Source of the DNA: Diphasiastrum complanatum
Taxonomy: Eukaryota > Streptophyta > Lycopodiopsida > Lycopodiales > Lycopodiaceae
Reading direction: 5' to 3'
DNA: 64,000 nt
NCBI GenBank assembly: GCA_029204225.1
Contig: CM055100.1
Span: 21,439,784-21,503,783, forward strand
The stretch's first letter is position 1. Each line of letters begins with the position of its first letter. Both the position numbers and the translations under genes were made by a program. The notes under the pieces are model-generated. The model was given only the letters and a program-made list of their open reading frames with translations, was not told where the DNA came from and searched no databases. Shown piece after piece: positions 32,734 through 47,146 of this stretch.

Positions 32734-34714
32734 TGGTACGCAACTTCTTCATTCTACACTTAGCCCTTGGTTTTTGTTTAAAAAAAGATATATGACCCTT
32801 TGTAACTTTTGGAGGAAATTTGAAAACAACCAATGCCACTTCAACGGTCAAGATCAATGAAGGTATTTCCTACGTACATGATCCCTTTACTTCTTGAGTA
32901 CTCTTGTTTCAAATGCATCTATATAAGGATGGATTGGGCTTGAATGCTTTCTCCACGCCCTCTCTCCTCTTCTCTCATCATCCTCTTTTACCTTCTGCTT
33001 CAGCTTGACAAGAAATGCAGTGTGAGAGCTCACATAGCAACGATCAGAGAACATACTTTGAAACAATTTGGTAAGTGGCCTTCTTACTTGTTTACTTCTG
33101 TTGTGAAGGCTTTGTATGCAAAAGAGATGAATGATTTTGGTTGCAACATTTGGTATTCTTGTCATTTCCGCAGTAGCTGTGTTAGCAAGCATATGAGAGG
33201 ATCAAATATCGTTGTATGCATGCATGATAGCTTGCAATACTTGCTAGTTCACGTATTGGCTCTACAAGCCAGTGATGGCCATCTGTGGGCGCTCGAATCT
33301 AAGCCTATCTGACAATGATGAAGGCTGTGGTAGTGCTACCATATATACATGAAATCGCTGAGGTAACTTATAGTATTGATGGAATGCTAACGTGAGTATG
33401 GAGGCGTTTAATAGCGCTATCAGCGCTGAGATTTTTTGTTGAAAATCGCTGACCAACGAGTAGGTGTATGTAAAGTAGCACAGCTCGCTGGGTTGACAGC
33501 GATGCATGCTTTAATCTTCACAAGTTCTCACACATATATGCTAGAAATATGTCATTATCACAATATACTGACAGTTGATGAAAGAAACGACTATAATCAA
33601 ATGTTATCTAAGTGTACGTGTCTCAGTAAGGGAAGAAAGCTCACTATAATAATAGATTAATGATTATACACATGATATCTCTGTCTCATACAGTGGTTAC
33701 GACATAAAAGAGCACAAAGGGGTTAGATATACTCCGGTTGACAACAAGTATAAGGTACGTATGACACTCAAAACATTTACACTCCGGAATTTGCTTTTAA
33801 CAGAAGACAACAAATTCATTCGGTATATGCTATAAACTAATCAGATTACTCGTACACATGTCTCTACGCTATTACGTTTTCTAGAAATGGATACGGAAGG
33901 TCAATCCTCACATTTACATACCACGAACGTGATCGCTTCGCAAGAATTGGTCTCGTGGACCATTCAGGTCAGAAAAGCATGTATTTTCACAAGTCTCTAT
34001 TAATATGGCTCAAAATACAGGGTGACTGAGTAAGCTTGATAAAGATTTTTTTCAAACAAAGTAGTATGATATGATAACCATGTATATTTTTCACGTAATA
34101 GGGCAATGCTTGCTTTTTGAATGATCATAACCCTGGAATATATAGCAGGCTGATTTCTAGACAAGGATTTGTGTACTTCTTGTGTGGTCTTGTAAGTGCA
34201 TGGGTTTGTACCAAGAACGTATTCATGCATAGGATTGGAATGGCAGAGATTTGCCTCGACCTTAGTATGAATAGGCTTACGCAAATGTTTACTTGCACTA
34301 TCTTATAGCGATTTCTTGCATAATGTCTTAAAACACTAGTATGACTTAAAATTGTAAGAACAGTAAGTAAGGTTTGCGGACTCTTGTATAGCATGGATTT
34401 GCTCAAGAAGTCGCGGGCACCGTACATTGTTGGTTTATAGACAAGAGTGATGAGATGGCATGGATTTGCCGCAAAACTCATGTACCGGTACAAATCGCTT
34501 ACACACTCATTATTTGCTATGCTCTTTTGGCTTGCTTTCAAATGCGTAATGTGTTTTATTTAACGACATGGACCAAAAAAACAGCAAACTGATCAGTATG
34601 GTGGATGCCCTGATATGGTGCTACATGGTTTGGTCGTAGTACTCATAACAAAAAACTAGTAAGGGAAGATTGGACTACAATAAACTTTATCTTACTTTGC
34701 AAGCTGATTAGTTG
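32729..34714. other. 2 kb without a recognisable gene
   Basis: Several short frames occur on both strands (for example 32944-33312 and 34541-34125), without domains or splice logic. Blocks related to GGCATGGATTTGCC occur near 34392 and 34457, shared with the gypsy leader near 11.1 kb. At 34590 GATCAGTATGG also matches 11.29 kb. Confidence 0.45.
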
Positions 34715-36332
<1,618 letters not shown>

Positions 36333-36345
36333 CTCCCCCTACTTA
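36333..36345 (-). other. Polypurine tract
   Basis: AAGTAGGGGGAG on the minus strand is followed directly by TG, the normal junction of a plant LTR retrotransposon interior with its 3' LTR. Confidence 0.6.
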
Positions 36346-38337
36346 AACATTTTTGTCTTAAAAAATGAAGACGCTTGTTTGATCAGCTTGATCACCTCGG
36401 TTAAGTAGTTATGATGGAGGATGTGTCGTCGTAGAAAAATTATTGCTTCATTACAGATCCAAAGATGTCGAATTGAGTCCATTTTGCTAGCTTTAGATTG
36501 TAATCCTTGTTCCCATGAAGGAGAAAAAATGGCCGAAGAAGAGATGGATGAAACACCATATTGCTTTTTGACAATCAAGTCACAATATCCTCGTTTGTCT
36601 GCTTCTTTGACATTATAATAAATTGAATGATCTATCCAATTCCTTAAGGATCATATTTTAGCATTGCATCTGGCTGTGCTGGTCTGAAGATTTTGTCAAG
36701 TTGTTGGGTAGTCACTTTGTTGTCAATCCAAATGCTTCAATGATAACCATAAACCTTGCATCTAAACTGTGAAGATCCTGCATGAAGGAATTATTGGCAT
36801 GATCAATCCCCAACTTAGGGACTAATATGCTTTGATTGATCATCTATGATAAATGATATTCTGGATGGACATTCATTTCCAAGAACATCGAGTGAATGAG
36901 ATGCTTGCAAAGAGTGAGGATATCTCTTTCACTCAAAGTCTCTACAAAAAATCGTTCATAGATTACGTCATCATGCTCGAAAATATTGATATCTCCAATA
37001 TTTTGAACCACAAACTGGAAATTGTGATATAATGGATCTTTGATTGTTTGTCCCATCTTATAGTTAGGACAATTTCTAGCTTGTATAATACAAGTTTCAT
37101 CACATTCTATACTGAATGTGAAACATTCATATAGATCAATTGTATCCTTGTCTTAACTATAAGATGTTTCAAACAAGTTTTCTGGTTGAATGTGATGTGA
37201 AAATTCTGGTGATATCAAGGAAGATAGGGTCCTTGAGTGATTTGCCTCATTGACAACTTCTTTGCCTGAATTGGCCCTTTTACTGCTCAATTGATGATCA
37301 ATATTAAAAACAAAAATATTGTCCTTATAATCCTCCACATGTTTGTTGTCCTCAGCTGATTTTCGATGTCCTTGCATTGACATTGTATTTGCAATTGGAA
37401 TTTTCTGGGTCAATTCAAATTGGGAATTACATTTATGTTGCCGATCTTGTGTACATTCCATAGCACTGCAAAAATGTTGATTGTCCATTTCTCGTGAATT
37501 CAATGGGGAATCAAGAGCTGTTGATGAAGTTGGCTTATCCATCTGCTGAATAGGCTTTTCCATCATTGGTAACTGCTTTTCCTCGTCAAATTGCACTTCT
37601 GCTTCATCCTCTGATGATCTTGATGAAGAATCATCAGATTCACTTGAATTCATTTCCTGCATTGGATCTTCCATACCAGAAATTTCCTCTTGATCACTAC
37701 CATTTTGATTCCCAAGGCATGATTGTAGCAAGTTCCCAATGTTGACTGTTCCTTCGGGATCAATATCAATGTGCTCTTTTTGATTTGAGTCTTGACTTCC
37801 ACTATCAAATTGTTCATCATCCTCAAAATGTTGGATCCTTGAAGCTTCAACTCTTTGTTGGACATTTTGATGAACATTCGTTGGCACACCTCTGGCTGCT
37901 ATAGATTGTTGTGCTCGTTGTTCCAACGTTCCTTTGTGATTTCCAAGTCTAACCGGATATCCATTATGACTATGTAATACATGTTTTCCCTTGTCCATTT
38001 CAATTCTCCGGACATCTTGAGAATATGGTACATTTTGTGATGGAGACGGTAGTTGGAACGATGTAGATGGCTCATTAGATCTCTAATCAGCTCCCGCTAG
38101 TTTGTCTTGCCTACCAGCTAGGCTATCAAACAATTTTTCCCATTTCGTCTCATCAGCAAGTCGATTTCTTTCCATTGCTTGCAGCATTGTAACTATCAAA
38201 TCTTGTGTAACCTGCATTTTACTTAGTATGTTTTCTTGCTGGTTTGAAACCTGCAGTTCTTCCATCGGTTCATCAGTAGGCAAGTTGTCTTGAGGTGGGT
38301 TATTTTTATCCACTGTCTTTTTTCCTTTACCACCCAT
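36346..38337 (-). pseudogene. Unusual gag-like ORF of an LTR element without pol
   Basis: One minus-strand frame runs from ATG 38337 to 37153 (about 394 codons), broken only by a TAG at 38083-38085. The N-terminus is MGGKGKKTVDKNN, then a helical block (SKMQVTQDLIVTMLQAMERN ... WEKLFDSLAGRQDKLAG) like the start of plant gag proteins. A long acidic Ser/Asp/Glu/Gln-rich part follows (GSQDSNQKEHIDIDPEG, EEISGMEDPMQEMNSSESDD). Further broken frames (37056-36844, 36578-36339) reach the polypurine tract. No zinc knuckle, protease, RT or integrase is visible, so this would be a non-autonomous element. A host gene is possible but less likely, given the polypurine tract. Confidence 0.5.
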
Positions 38338-38699
38338 TTTGAAGTGTTACAGCATAATTTGGATAGTCTCGGTGAATTTGTCTTATCGTTCTGAACACTT
38401 TTTGTTCTTACTTCACTGAATTCAGAGCTCAAATTAAAAAGTTATGGGAGTTATAGAATAAGAAGCAAAATTGAATTTAACTACTTAGAATAAAGGGTTG
38501 TAAAATTTTTAACAAACTAGATTCTATAAAGTTTGAAATCCATGAAATGTTTTGGTGCTTGGGAGAAATTGCGGGAACCGTAGGGAACTAAGAAGTTTTA
38601 CGATAAATTTTTCTAACGGCTGTCTATGGTGCATTTAGGTGCTCGTGGAGGGTGTGGGCAACTGTAATCTTTTTTAAGAGAAAACTGAATTTTTTTTTT
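38338..38699. other. No gene recognised
   Basis: Would be leader of the minus-strand element ending at 36.3 kb. No primer site was identified. Confidence 0.35.
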
Positions 38700-38904
38700 C
38701 TCAGGCAGGGAATAGGTAGAGAGAGAAAGAAGTCAAGCGAAGGAGAGAGGGGTAGAGAGAGAGGAGGTAACCGACGCAATGTAGAGAGAGAGAGAGATGA
38801 GGTAACCGACGCAATCTAGAGAGAGAGATGAGGTAACCGATGCAATGTAGAGAGAGAGAAGGTAATCGTCGCAATGTAGAGAGGAAGGAGGTAACCGACG
38901 CAAT

Positions 38905-39000
<96 letters not shown>
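38700..39000. repeat. GTAACCGACGCAATGTAGAG minisatellite grading into (GA)45
   Basis: The unit GAGGTAACCGACGCAATGTA followed by GAGAGA occurs five times between 38765 and 38907, at 30-50 bp spacing, with small changes (GTAATCGTCG, CAATCTAGAG). The last unit runs into a pure GA tract at 38908-38997, and a further unit-like GGTAATCGAAGCAATGTGGA follows it. Confidence 0.93.
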
Positions 39001-39003
<3 letters not shown>

Positions 39004-39019
39004 AATCGAAGCAATGTGG

Positions 39020-39180
39020 ATGGGATCTCGACCGAATGCTAGTTCGTTGGCATCTCGACCGGCGTGAAGGTGGATGAGCTCTCGACCGAGGAAACGCGTG
39101 AGGTCTCGACCGAGTGGCAGTTTGTTGGGATCTCGATCGAGCCGCAGAGACCGTGGAGAGAAAGGAACTCGACCGAGCAC
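39020..39180. repeat. ATCTCGACCG repeat, second locus
   Basis: GGGATCTCGACCGA and close variants occur about six times at 25-30 bp spacing. The core is the same as in the 20640-21230 minisatellite. Confidence 0.85.
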
Positions 39181-39606
39181 AGAAGAGGAGGTCCTGAACG
39201 TGAGTGATCATGAGAGGGATGTTAGATTACGACGGATGTAGAAGCTCCCATTGTCATAGATATCGACCTGTGCGGAGACCTCTTTCAGCGCCTATGGGTG
39301 TGGAAGAGTTGATGCGCATTGGCTCATTGTGGGAAGAGATAGCAGTAAGCAGACGATCTTGGTGAAGACAGCAATGATGACATGCCAGAACTTGAAGAGC
39401 AATCTGATGCTTTTGGGAGTTTGTCAGAGATGAACAATGAGCAGTTACAAAAACGATCAACTTAATTCTGAAAACTTGAAAGACGATTTGTTAGTTTTGC
39501 AAGAGATTGGTGATCGCGATCATCTTATGGAACATTGCATTGATCCTATCTTTCTTGAAGGTTGTGGCTTCTGTTGGTCACATTCGATCTTGGTTAATCA
39601 GGTCAA

Positions 39607-39692
39607 ATCATGGCTGCTGCGAAGCTACTCGAGCGATGTGGAGACATTAATCATGGCTACTGCCGAAGCTACTCGAGCGATGTGGAGACATT
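39607..39692. repeat. 43-bp tandem duplication
   Basis: Two units starting ATCATGGCT and containing GAAGCTACTCGAGCGATGTG lie head to tail with two differences. Confidence 0.92.
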
Positions 39693-39891
39693 CGCATTCC
39701 AAGTAGAAATTAACAACTGTTGAGGTTGATAATTAACACTTTCTACAGCAATAAAGAAATTTTTCCTGAGCATAATTTTGAGTCTGATGCCAAGTCTTCG
39801 TCGTTTGAAGATAGCTTTAGGAATGATAATTTGGCGGTGTTCGAGGGGGCATTTGCCAGTGAGCCTGCGAATCATGGAGGAGTGAGTAATC

Positions 39892-40860
<969 letters not shown>

Positions 40861-41255
40861 GCTCTCATACCAAGAAATGTCATGTGCCAAATCCCAAACT
40901 AATAGCAATCACAATGAAGTAAAACTAGAAGCAAGAAGATAACAAAACAGTCATGATAGCATATCAATAGAAAGCTAAAAACAATGAGATTACAATGGAG
41001 TTGCATTAGCAATGAAAGAAAGAGTAGAATCAATGGAAATGGAGCATTGATCATGTGAATAGGGCACATGAGACCTAGCAATGGAGATCCCTATGGCTCA
41101 CATTCACAAGGAAGCTAGAAGCTCTCACTTGCAAATGAGCCAAAAGATTCACAAAATGATGTCTCTTGCCTAGTTATAGACAATGCTCTTACTTAACTTA
41201 AGTTAACTATCTTGGGGGATAGTTAGCCCTTGTTAAGTATTATTTAAACTACATT
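40861..41255 (-). mobile_element. LTR (family A) with adjacent primer site
   Basis: The minus-strand segment 41255 to 40878 starts TGTAGTTTAAATAATACTTA and ends GGCACATGACA. After a 5-nt spacer comes TGGTATGAGAGC (40872-40861), one mismatch from the tRNA-Met primer site. The same 376-378 bp sequence occurs inverted at 50731-51106, which confirms both boundaries. No target duplication could be matched. Confidence 0.75.
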
Positions 41256-41990
41256 TAAGAGACAGTCAAAATTGCATTCAAAAACGATCTTTCTATTTAT
41301 GTCACCAATGTTCTTCACATAGCTCAATTGTCAAAGAACCTGTTGTCAGTTTCTAAGATAAACATTGTTACTTTCTCATCTGAGCAGTGTACAATCTTCG
41401 ATGAAGATACTGCTCTGACTACATGCACTAGAGTCGAAAATCTTTACGTACTCTCTAATTCAATTGCATTAGCTAGCATCTCTCATTAAAATTTAAACGA
41501 TAATGCTATTCTGTGGCATAGTCGATTTGGACATGCGAATACAAGATCACTTTCCTATATGCGTTGTAATAATTTAGTTGATGGATTACATTTCCCGTCT
41601 TCATTGGATAAGAAATCTTTCTTTTGTGAATCATGTATCAATGGGAAACACTATAGAAGCAAGTTTCTCAAATAATTTTGTGTGCTAGTCCAGATTTAGC
41701 ATACACTGTTAGCATGTTAAGTCAATTCATGTCTAATCCTAGAATCTCCCATTGGAAAGTATTAAAGAGAGTGATGAGATGTATAAAGAAAATTTTAGAT
41801 CACATTTTATGTTATGATGAAAATGCTATTGACCCACTCTTCCTGCGAGGCTTCATTGTTGTTTGATCACACTTGTTCACTCACTCTGATTAGAACACGG
41901 ACATTTATTACTCCTCAATTTCAGATCAGACCATGGTTGTCTTTGATGCCTGAGGAACTTGCGTTATCACACTGCTATTTCAATCTATTT
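41256..41990 (+). pseudogene. Copia remnant: integrase N-terminus fused to the post-RT region
   Basis: The plus strand reads YVTNVLHIAQLSKNLLSVSK and ILWHSRFGHANTRSLSYMR, then CESCINGKHYRSKF (zinc-binding start of integrase). After a stop at about 41672 it continues directly with CASPDLAYTVSMLSQFMSNP and HWKVLKRVMRCIK, which lies after the RT active site in copia polyproteins. The integrase core and RT are deleted. Stops and shifts are frequent after 41850. Confidence 0.82.
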
Positions 41991-42027
41991 CAGAACTTAA
42001 CTTCTGACTAAATCCATTTTTCAGTAA

Positions 42028-42097
42028 GAGAGAGAGAGTGTGTGTGTGTGTTTATGAACATGTTTAGCATTTTACATTGATTTAAGATTTAAGATTT

Positions 42098-42143
<46 letters not shown>

Positions 42144-42215
42144 TATATATATATAAGGGGGTGGAGAGAAGAGGGAAGAAATGTGTATTTATTGTGTCTT
42201 GCATTTTGAATTTAA

Positions 42216-42306
<91 letters not shown>

Positions 42307-42384
42307 AATAAGATTTAGGGTAGTAGATGAATAGATTGTGTGTGTGTGTGTGTGTGTAACATTTTGCATTGATTTAAAATTTAA

Positions 42385-42444
<60 letters not shown>

Positions 42445-42460
42445 TGTGTGTGTGTGTGTG
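42028..42460. repeat. Compound GA/GT/AT microsatellite cluster
   Basis: Tracts of (GA)n(GT)n (42028-42051), (AT)n (42101-42155), (GA)42 (42219-42302), (GT)n (42338-42358), (GA)27 (42387-42440) and (GT)n (42444-42460). The spacer CATTTTGCATTGATTTAAAA (or a close variant) recurs three times between them, so the cluster grew by duplication of a unit. Confidence 0.93.
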
Positions 42461-42546
42461 TTTCGATTAAGATTTAGATAGTAGATGACTAGATAGTGTT
42501 TGATGGTAATTGTATGTTTGAATTTGCTTATAATAATGGTTCAATT

Positions 42547-43287
42547 TGTGAAGAATTGAAAAAGAGTATCTATGTTAGATATAGGGGTCTTATGTTTTTT
42601 ACATCAACCATCTAGGTGTAGGATGTTGATAGGAATAAATTTGGCATAGATGGCAAATTATGCATTTCCACTTGTAATGCCACTATTGAGCCAAAATAGA
42701 GTAAGAGGCTAAACACGAGCCAATTAGAGTGTAGACAAGTGTAAAGCTTTTGTTTGATGAATTCCAAGAGGTCCAATAGGATTTAGATAGAGGTGGAACT
42801 TTGTGAGGTCCAATAGGAAATTGAGGTGTGCTTGAATATAGTCCAATAGAATTAAGAGGTGCATGGATCAATGGTCCAATAGGATAAAGAGGTGACAAAG
42901 TATGGTCCAATCATAGTTAAGCATAGTGGTAGCTCGTGGATCTACTAGTATCATTGTACTCCTCATTCTGGATCTAATTGATTTGGTGATTTCATGGATT
43001 TTGTGAGTTATTGGATTTCTAGCTTTCTCTCTCTACCCGAGAGCTCATGATGTTTTTTATCTCTCTACCCGAGGAGAGCAGCTTGTTTTTACTTAGATTA
43101 TTTTTTGAATACTTCCCAGACGTGTGAGTGAGAGTTGGAAGTGATTGAATGCATGTAGTAGTGTGTTTTTGCCATAGAATCAAAGATAGATCTTGAATCT
43201 CAATATAGTCTTGATCTTGGTGCATCTACACACCTTAGGAGATCACAAGTACATGTAGTAGACAATCCACACGTGTGAAATTCAACA
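42547..43287 (+). repeat. 5' LTR of the copia element
   Basis: 741 bp, TG...CA ends, nearly identical to 46409-47146. A 4-bp duplication (TAGA) near 42785 distinguishes it. Confidence 0.95.
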
Positions 43288-43496
43288 TGTTATCAGAGCC
43301 TACCTAAGGTTACCATGCATTTTGATCCATCTAAGTGAAAAATTTTCATCTTGAGCTAGAAATTGTCAAGGCCCGTTTTCCTAGCTATCTTGTTCAATCT
43401 TGGATCAAAAGAGATCAAAAGGACATTGATTGGGTCTGACCTGGTACTGTACGGAATCAGGTGCTCAGACACGTGTGAGGAACATCCAATTTCAGT

Positions 43497-44243
43497 TTGG
43501 AAGTTATTTCTCTCTCTAAAGTTCTTTATGTACCTAAGCTTACCAAGAATCTTATTAGTGTTGGCCAATTGCTTGATAATGGCCTTGATGTAAAATTTAA
43601 TGTTGATACTTGCACTATCAAGAAGAATGATGAGATACTTGTATTAGGATCTAGATTTGGTGGCATCTATAAACTAGATCCAAGTGAGTATGTGAATGCT
43701 TGTAATGTTGCTCTTGTGAACAAGCTCTCTATGGAGGAATTATGGCATAGGAGGTTGGGACATCCCAACTACAAATCCATGCTCTCTATGATCAAAGAAG
43801 ACAAAGCTATTGGCTTGCCAAAGTCACTCTCCAAGAAGATCAAGCCTTGTGAGGCTTGTGCTATTGCTAAATCTCACAAAAAGCCATTTACAAGATCTTC
43901 TATCAAAAGCAAGCATCATTTGGAGTTAATCCACTCGGATGTGCATTTTTCATCAACTACAAGCAAGGGAGGAGCCACTTGTTTTGTTACTTTCATTGAT
44001 GATTACCCAAGATTCACTTGGATATATCTTCTTGCTTCTAAATCTATGGTGTTTGATCATTTCCTTATTTTCAAAGCTTATGTAGAGAAGCAATTCTCAT
44101 TCAAGATTAAAGCTCTTATTAGTGATGGAGGTGGTGCAACCTCCTCCAACACTGCTGATTTTTCATGCAAATCCACAGACTCCGGTAAATAAAAAGGCAT
44201 TAAAAGAGAGTTTTCTTGTGCCTACTCTCCATCTCAAAATGGA
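43497..44243 (+). pseudogene. Copia integrase (HHCC and core)
   Basis: The frame opens inside the pre-integrase segment (LSKVLYVPKLTKNLISVGQL). It continues with LWHRRLGHPNYKSM and CEACAIAKSHKKPF (HHCC zinc site), then HLELIHSDVHF and FVTFIDDYPRFTWIY. The second acidic region reads ISDGGGATSS instead of the usual SDNGGEF, and a TAA follows at 44190 before NGVAERKNR. Integrase would insert the cDNA. This copy is damaged near the second catalytic Asp and by the stop. No gag or protease precedes it. Confidence 0.9.
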
Positions 44244-45604
44244 GTGGCCGAGAGAAAGAATAGATCTCTATGTGAATGTGCAAAATCTATGAGAATTGAG
44301 GCATCTTTGCCCAAAGATTTTTGGGGAGAAGCCATTAATTGTGCAAATTATCTTTGCAATAGGCTCCCACATATAGCTCTTGGAGGAAAGTCACCATATG
44401 AAATCTCATTTTTTAAGAAGCCTAAGGTTGATCACCTTAGAGTTTTTGGATGCTTATGCTTTGTCCATATTCCCTTGGAAACAAGGAAGAAGGAAGATCC
44501 TAGTGCATGCAAAGGGATCATGGTTGGATACTCATCCACCAAGAAGGCCTATAGAGTCTTTATACTCTCTACTTTTCAAGTTATTGAAAGTAGAGATGTT
44601 GTCTTTCATGAAGATCAACACTCATCTTTTGAAGAGGCCGAGATCAAGAAATCTATGGATGCATCATCAATTATTGATTTTGAAGACAATCATGATGTGA
44701 TGGGGTCGAGATTTGAAGAAGACTCTCTTCAGATTTTCTCACCAAGAAGATCCATGAGAGATAGATCCGAGCCTAAGAGGCTCTCATATGTTGACAAAGG
44801 CAAACAAGTGGATCTTGATTCCACTAATTATGTTTTTTATGTCTCTCATGAAGAGCCAAAGAATGTACAAGAGGCACTCAATACCAAGGAGTGGTATGAT
44901 GCCATGAAGCAAAGGTATGATGCATTGATCACCAACAATACTTGGGAGCTTGTGGATCCTCCATCCAACAAGCATGTGATTGGTTGCAAGTGGGTATTTC
45001 GGATCAAGTTTAATAATGATGGCACCATCAACAAGCATAAAACAAGATTATGTGCCAAAGGATTTGCTCAAATCCATGGTCTTGATTATGAGGAGACCTT
45101 TGCACCCGTTGCAAAGATGGTGACAATAAGAATTCTTATTTCTCTTGCTTGTTTTTTCAAGTGGAAGGTGTTCCAATTAGATGTATCCAATGCTTTTCTA
45201 AATGGTTATATTGAGGAGGAGATCTATATGAAACAACCTCAAGAATTCATCAAGGATGAGTCCAAAGTGTGCTTGCTCTTCAAAAGTCTTTATGGACTCA
45301 AGCAAGCACCAAGATCATGGTATTCAAGACTTAATTCTTTTCTTATCTCACTAGGATTTACTCTTAGTGACTATGATCCTTCCATGTATCTAAAGTTTGT
45401 TGATAGCAATATTGTCATTCTTCTAATTATGTTGATGACATTATTCTTTGTGGAAGTTGTATCAAGCTAGTTGATGAAACCAAGCTAGCACTTGGATGTG
45501 AGTTTAAAATGCAAAATCTAGGAGAGATGCATTACATCCTAGGCCTATAAATTGATTTTTATGAAAATCATGTTTTTATATGCCAATCTAGATATGCTCA
45601 CTCT
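44244..45604 (+). pseudogene. Copia integrase end and reverse transcriptase
   Basis: From AERKNRSLCE the 408-codon frame covers the integrase C-terminus (FWGEAINCANYLCNR, HLRVFGCLCFVHIP) and most of RT. RT motifs are NTWELVDPPSNKHVIGCKWV, CAKGFAQIHGLDYEETFAPV, VFQLDVSNAFLNGYIEEEIY and LLFKSLYGLKQAPRSWY. A one-base shift near 45430 precedes the active site: the other frame reads YVDDIILCG, so the catalytic pair is present but out of frame. The frame stops at 45470. Confidence 0.92.
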
Positions 45605-46393
45605 ATGTTGAAAAAATTTCATATGGAAAATTCTAAGAGCATAGATACTCCAATGGAGCAAATTGTAAAAGATCCTAATAAAGGTGATGAAAGATCCTTT
45701 GAGGACATCACACTTTTTAGGAGTCTTGTAGGCTCCTTGATTTGGCTTACCATTACTAGGCCCGATCTAAGTTTTTGTGTGCACAAACTGAGTCAATTTA
45801 TGCAAGATCCTAAGATCCATCATTGGAAGATGGCCAAGAGGATTCTAAGATGTGTATCTTCATCTTGTGATTATGGTCTACTCTATAAAAGTGAAGATCT
45901 ATTCATTATTGGCTACTCGGATTCGGACTTTGCAAGTGACAAGATGGATCGAAAGTCTATTAGTGCATACACTATCTTTCTTGGAAGCAATCTAATATCT
46001 TGGCTTTCCAAAAAGCAAGATACTATATCTCTCTCTTCATGTGAGGCCGAGTACAAAGCACTCACTACAACTACCAAATAAGTGCTTTGGATCAAGAGGT
46101 TATTAATGGAGCTAAAGTGCATCAAGGAGGATGATCTACCAATAATCAAGTGTGATAACATCTCGGCCCAAGCTCTTGCCAATAATCCCATATCTCATGC
46201 AAGAAGCAAGCACATAGAAGTGGCACACCATTTTGTGAGAGAAAAGCTTATTGGAGGAGAAATCTATTTGGAGCATGTCAACTCATCCTCTTGTATTGCC
46301 GATCTACTCACCAAGCCTTTGAGCAAAAGTGCTTTCATCAAGCATAGATCTACTCTTGGAGTTATATCAAGATCAATGCTCAAATCTTCATAG
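45605..46393 (+). pseudogene. Copia RNase H
   Basis: MLKKFHMENSKSIDTPM, TRPDLSFCVHKLSQFMQDP, IIGYSDSDFASDKMDRKSI, NLISWLSKKQDTISLSSCEA and EYKALT appear in order. A TAA then follows at 46079-46081 before VLWIKRLLMELK. The second frame continues IKCDNISAQALANNPISHAR and the DLLTKPLSKSAF end. A single stop separates two otherwise clean frames. RNase H removes the RNA template. Confidence 0.92.
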
Positions 46394-46408
46394 ATAATTT
46401 TTTAGGAG

Positions 46409-47146
46409 TGTGAAGAATTGAAAAAAATTATCTATGTTAGATATAGGGGTCTTATGTTTTTTTACATCAACCATCTCGGTGTAGGATGTTGATAGGAATA
46501 AATTTGGCATAGATGGAAAATTATGCATTTCCACTTGTAATGCCACTATTGAGCCAAAATAGAGTAAGAGGCTAAACACGTGCCAATTAGAGTGTAGACA
46601 AGTGTAAAGCTTTTATTTGATGAATTCCAAGAGGTCCAATAGGATTTAGAGGTGGAACCTTGTGAGGTCCAATAGGAAATTGAGGTGTGCTTGAATATAG
46701 TCCAATAGAATCAAGAGGTGCATGGATCAATGGTCCAATAGGACCAAGAGGTGACAAAGTATGGTCCAATCATAGTTAAGCATAGTGGTAGCTCGTGGAT
46801 CTACTAGTATCATTGTACTCCTCATTTTGGATCTAATTGATTTGGTGATTTCATGGATTTTGTGAGTTATTGGATTTCTAGCTTTCTCTCTCTACCCGAG
46901 AGCTCATGATGTTTTTTGTCTCTCTACCCGAGGAGAGCAGCTTGTTTTTACTTAGATCATTTTTTGAATACTTTCCACACGTGTGAGTGAGAGTTGGAAG
47001 TGATTGAATGCATGTAGTAATGTGTTTTTGCCATAGAATCAAAGATAGATCTTGAATCTCAATCTAGTCTTGATCTTGGTGCATCTACACACCTTAGGAG
47101 ATCACAAGTACATGTAGTAAACAATTCACACATGTGAAATTCAACA
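46409..47146 (+). repeat. 3' LTR of the copia element
   Basis: 738 bp, TG...CA ends, followed directly by the CAATT duplication. Confidence 0.95.

Noticed and set aside
36844-37056. RFFVET segment resembling the methylesterase motif
   Set aside because: The surrounding residues do not match the methylesterase family; a chance six-residue match.
38701-39211. Three long minus-strand frames over the GA tract
   Set aside because: Dinucleotide repeat and minisatellite keep several frames open at once; no protein motif.
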